Of a DNA stretch of 5,998 bases, positions 4,931 to 5,998 are shown piece after piece (position 1 is the first letter of the stretch; every line of letters starts with the position of its first letter). The notes under the pieces are model-generated. The model was given only the letters and a program-made list of their open reading frames with translations, was not told the origin of the DNA and did not search any database. The translations under genes were made by a program, and so were the position numbers. This stretch comes from Peptococcaceae bacterium (lineage in GTDB: Bacteria; Bacillota; Peptococcia; Peptococcales; Peptococcaceae): NCBI GenBank assembly GCA_900756555.1, contig CAAEKP010000088.1:1-5998 (forward strand), given 5' to 3'.

Positions 4931-5998
4931 TTATACTTCTGATTTTGTTTCAGGCTCAACAGCCTCTGCTTCTTTCGCTTCTGGTTCTGCAAAAACAAGC
5001 TCTACTTCAATTTCTTCATCGTCCGCCGGTCTGTCTTCATCTTCATCGACAACAGCTTCCGCCTCTTCCATTTTTGCAGCTTCTTCCACAATAAAAGCAT
5101 CGTCTTCTTCTGCTGCTTTCTCTGCCACAACTTCTTCCGGCGCTTCTTCTGCCTGTGGAGCCGTTGTGGTTGGATGATCTTCCAGCAGAGATACGGTTGC
5201 CAAATCCAACAGATCCTGTAATTTACCACTGCGCAGAGCGGTTTTTACTTCTTCTTTGCCGATAATCTGACCCGGCCATACAATTACATTGCCTTCTTCA
5301 TCCAGCACTGGTTTCGCCACTGTTAAGTCTTCCATCTGAGCAACCAAATCCGCTGCCAGGACATCCTCTGGTTCTTCCCGACGATTCATCTTACTCTTTA
5401 AATCCTCTTTCAGACCTTCGGTGTCAATATTTTTTACCCGTTCCCGCATATCATTAAACAAATTTTTCGCTTCTTCACCAAAACGGTCGATAAAACGATC
5501 GGTCTGTTCTTTGAATTTTTCGCTGGTCACTTCATCTTTCAGTTTGTTGAAAGTTTCTTCCACTGTTCTGGTTAAACCATCAATGGTACTTTCCATTTTT
5601 TCTTCACGGGACTGCTGCTCAAAACCATCTTCATCAAAAGATACGCCGTCCTCTGTGTCGATATCTTCCAGCATTTCATCCATGGTTTTCCAATCGCCAT
5701 AAAATTCTTCCGCAGGAACCTGAAAATCTTCCGCAGTAATATTTTCCGCGGCAATCACTACATCTTTGCCAAAGCTCACGATTTTTTCGCCTGGCAGAAT
5801 GCCTCTGCCGCCAACCAGAGTATCCATCAAATCGCCTTTGATAACGATTTCTGCCACATCACCGGTTTCTGCATCAAAAGCCAGTTCTTCCACGCGGCCC
5901 AGCAGATTGCCATCAGCAGTGATTACATTTTTGCCCAAGCCATCGCGCACTTCCCCCCACACGGAGCCATCAATACCGTTCAGAGTAATGGTAGCACC
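4931..5998 (-). CDS. PRC-barrel domain protein with amphipathic helical middle and acidic C-terminal tail (5' end outside window)
   Basis: The frame is open to the right edge: 355 codons are visible, ending with TAA (complement of 4931-4933). A GTG at the complement of 5960-5962 is in frame but has coding-like residues (GATITLNGIDGS) before it, so it is probably Val rather than the start. Numbering from the edge, a PRC barrel spans about 20-85: GKNVITADGNLLGRVEEL (22-39), FDAETGDVAEIVIKG (41-55), and LPGEKIVSFGKDVVIA (68-83). An acidic linker (98-135) follows, then a charged amphipathic helical stretch (135-205) that may form coiled coils. The segment PVLDEEGNVIVWPGQII (230-246) leads to EEVKTALRSGKLQDLLDLA (249-267). 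The last ~83 residues are low-complexity, about 40% Asp/Glu and rich in Ala. PRC barrels serve in RNA processing (RimM), photosynthetic reaction centres and sporulation proteins, mainly as interaction modules. The specific role here is unknown. No membrane span is visible. The N-terminal residues before 13 may be the end of a preceding domain. Confidence 0.82.
   Translation of the reverse strand, partial: GATITLNGIDGSVWGEVRDGLGKNVITADGNLLGRVEELAFDAETGDVAEIVIKGDLMDTLVGGRGILPGEKIVSFGKDVVIAAENITAEDFQVPAEEFYGDWKTMDEMLEDIDTEDGVSFDEDGFEQQSREEKMESTIDGLTRTVEETFNKLKDEVTSEKFKEQTDRFIDRFGEEAKNLFNDMRERVKNIDTEGLKEDLKSKMNRREEPEDVLAADLVAQMEDLTVAKPVLDEEGNVIVWPGQIIGKEEVKTALRSGKLQDLLDLATVSLLEDHPTTTAPQAEEAPEEVVAEKAAEEDDAFIVEEAAKMEEAEAVVDEDEDRPADDEEIEVELVFAEPEAKEAEAVEPETKSEV

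Noticed and set aside
4836..5177. Plus-strand Ser/Ala-rich open frame of 113 codons
   Set aside because: It is the antisense reading of the Glu/Ala-rich tail of the PRC-barrel gene; its low complexity follows from the repeats and it has no supporting signals.

Overview
The window looks like ordinary chromosome from an anaerobic, low-to-medium GC member of the Bacillota. A Negativicutes-type gut anaerobe is my best guess. That rests on strong AGGAGG ribosome binding sites, the predicted AAA ATPase/PD-(D/E)XK families common in such genomes, a lone FeoA-like protein, and a PRC-barrel protein with a long acidic tail. No ribosomal or other taxonomic marker is present, so the assignment is tentative.

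Layout, left to right. (1) Bases 1-428 (+) are the 3' end of a predicted AAA ATPase-like gene, containing its C-terminal PD-(D/E)XK nuclease-like domain. (2) Bases 429-482 are a 19-bp perfect hairpin that fills the whole gap between two convergent genes and should terminate both. (3) Bases 483-953 (-) encode an O6-alkylguanine/methylated-DNA:cysteine methyltransferase (Ogt type) with a good sigma-A-type promoter at 989-1017. (4) Bases 954-1237 are an AT-rich divergent regulatory region. It carries three directly repeated motifs (GTTCATTGT, GTTCATTGT, GTTCGTTGT) at 32- and 33-bp steps, the last touching the -35 box of the next gene. (5) Bases 1238-2539 (+) encode a complete AAA_14 plus DUF4143 ATPase of unknown function. 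(6) Bases 2601-4532 (+) encode a two-domain glutamine-dependent NAD+ synthetase (NadE) with its own candidate promoter and ribosome binding site, followed by a strong hairpin terminator at 4541-4589. (7) Bases 4616-4846 (-) encode a 76-residue FeoA-like protein. (8) Bases 4931-5998 (-) encode a PRC-barrel protein whose N terminus lies beyond the window. It has an amphipathic helical middle and a very acidic C-terminal tail.

The genes do not form one pathway. Ogt repairs alkylated DNA, NadE completes NAD+ biosynthesis, FeoA-like proteins are linked to ferrous iron uptake, and the PRC-barrel protein is probably structural or regulatory. The two ATPase/nuclease-like genes flanking ogt belong to different families with a similar overall architecture, and both lack a known function. 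I found no CRISPR array, tRNA, rRNA, insertion sequence or phage gene, and no convincing new multi-gene system. The points most worth a second look are the phased repeats before the AAA_14/DUF4143 gene, the pair of ATPase/nuclease-like genes, and the unusual domain make-up of the PRC-barrel protein.
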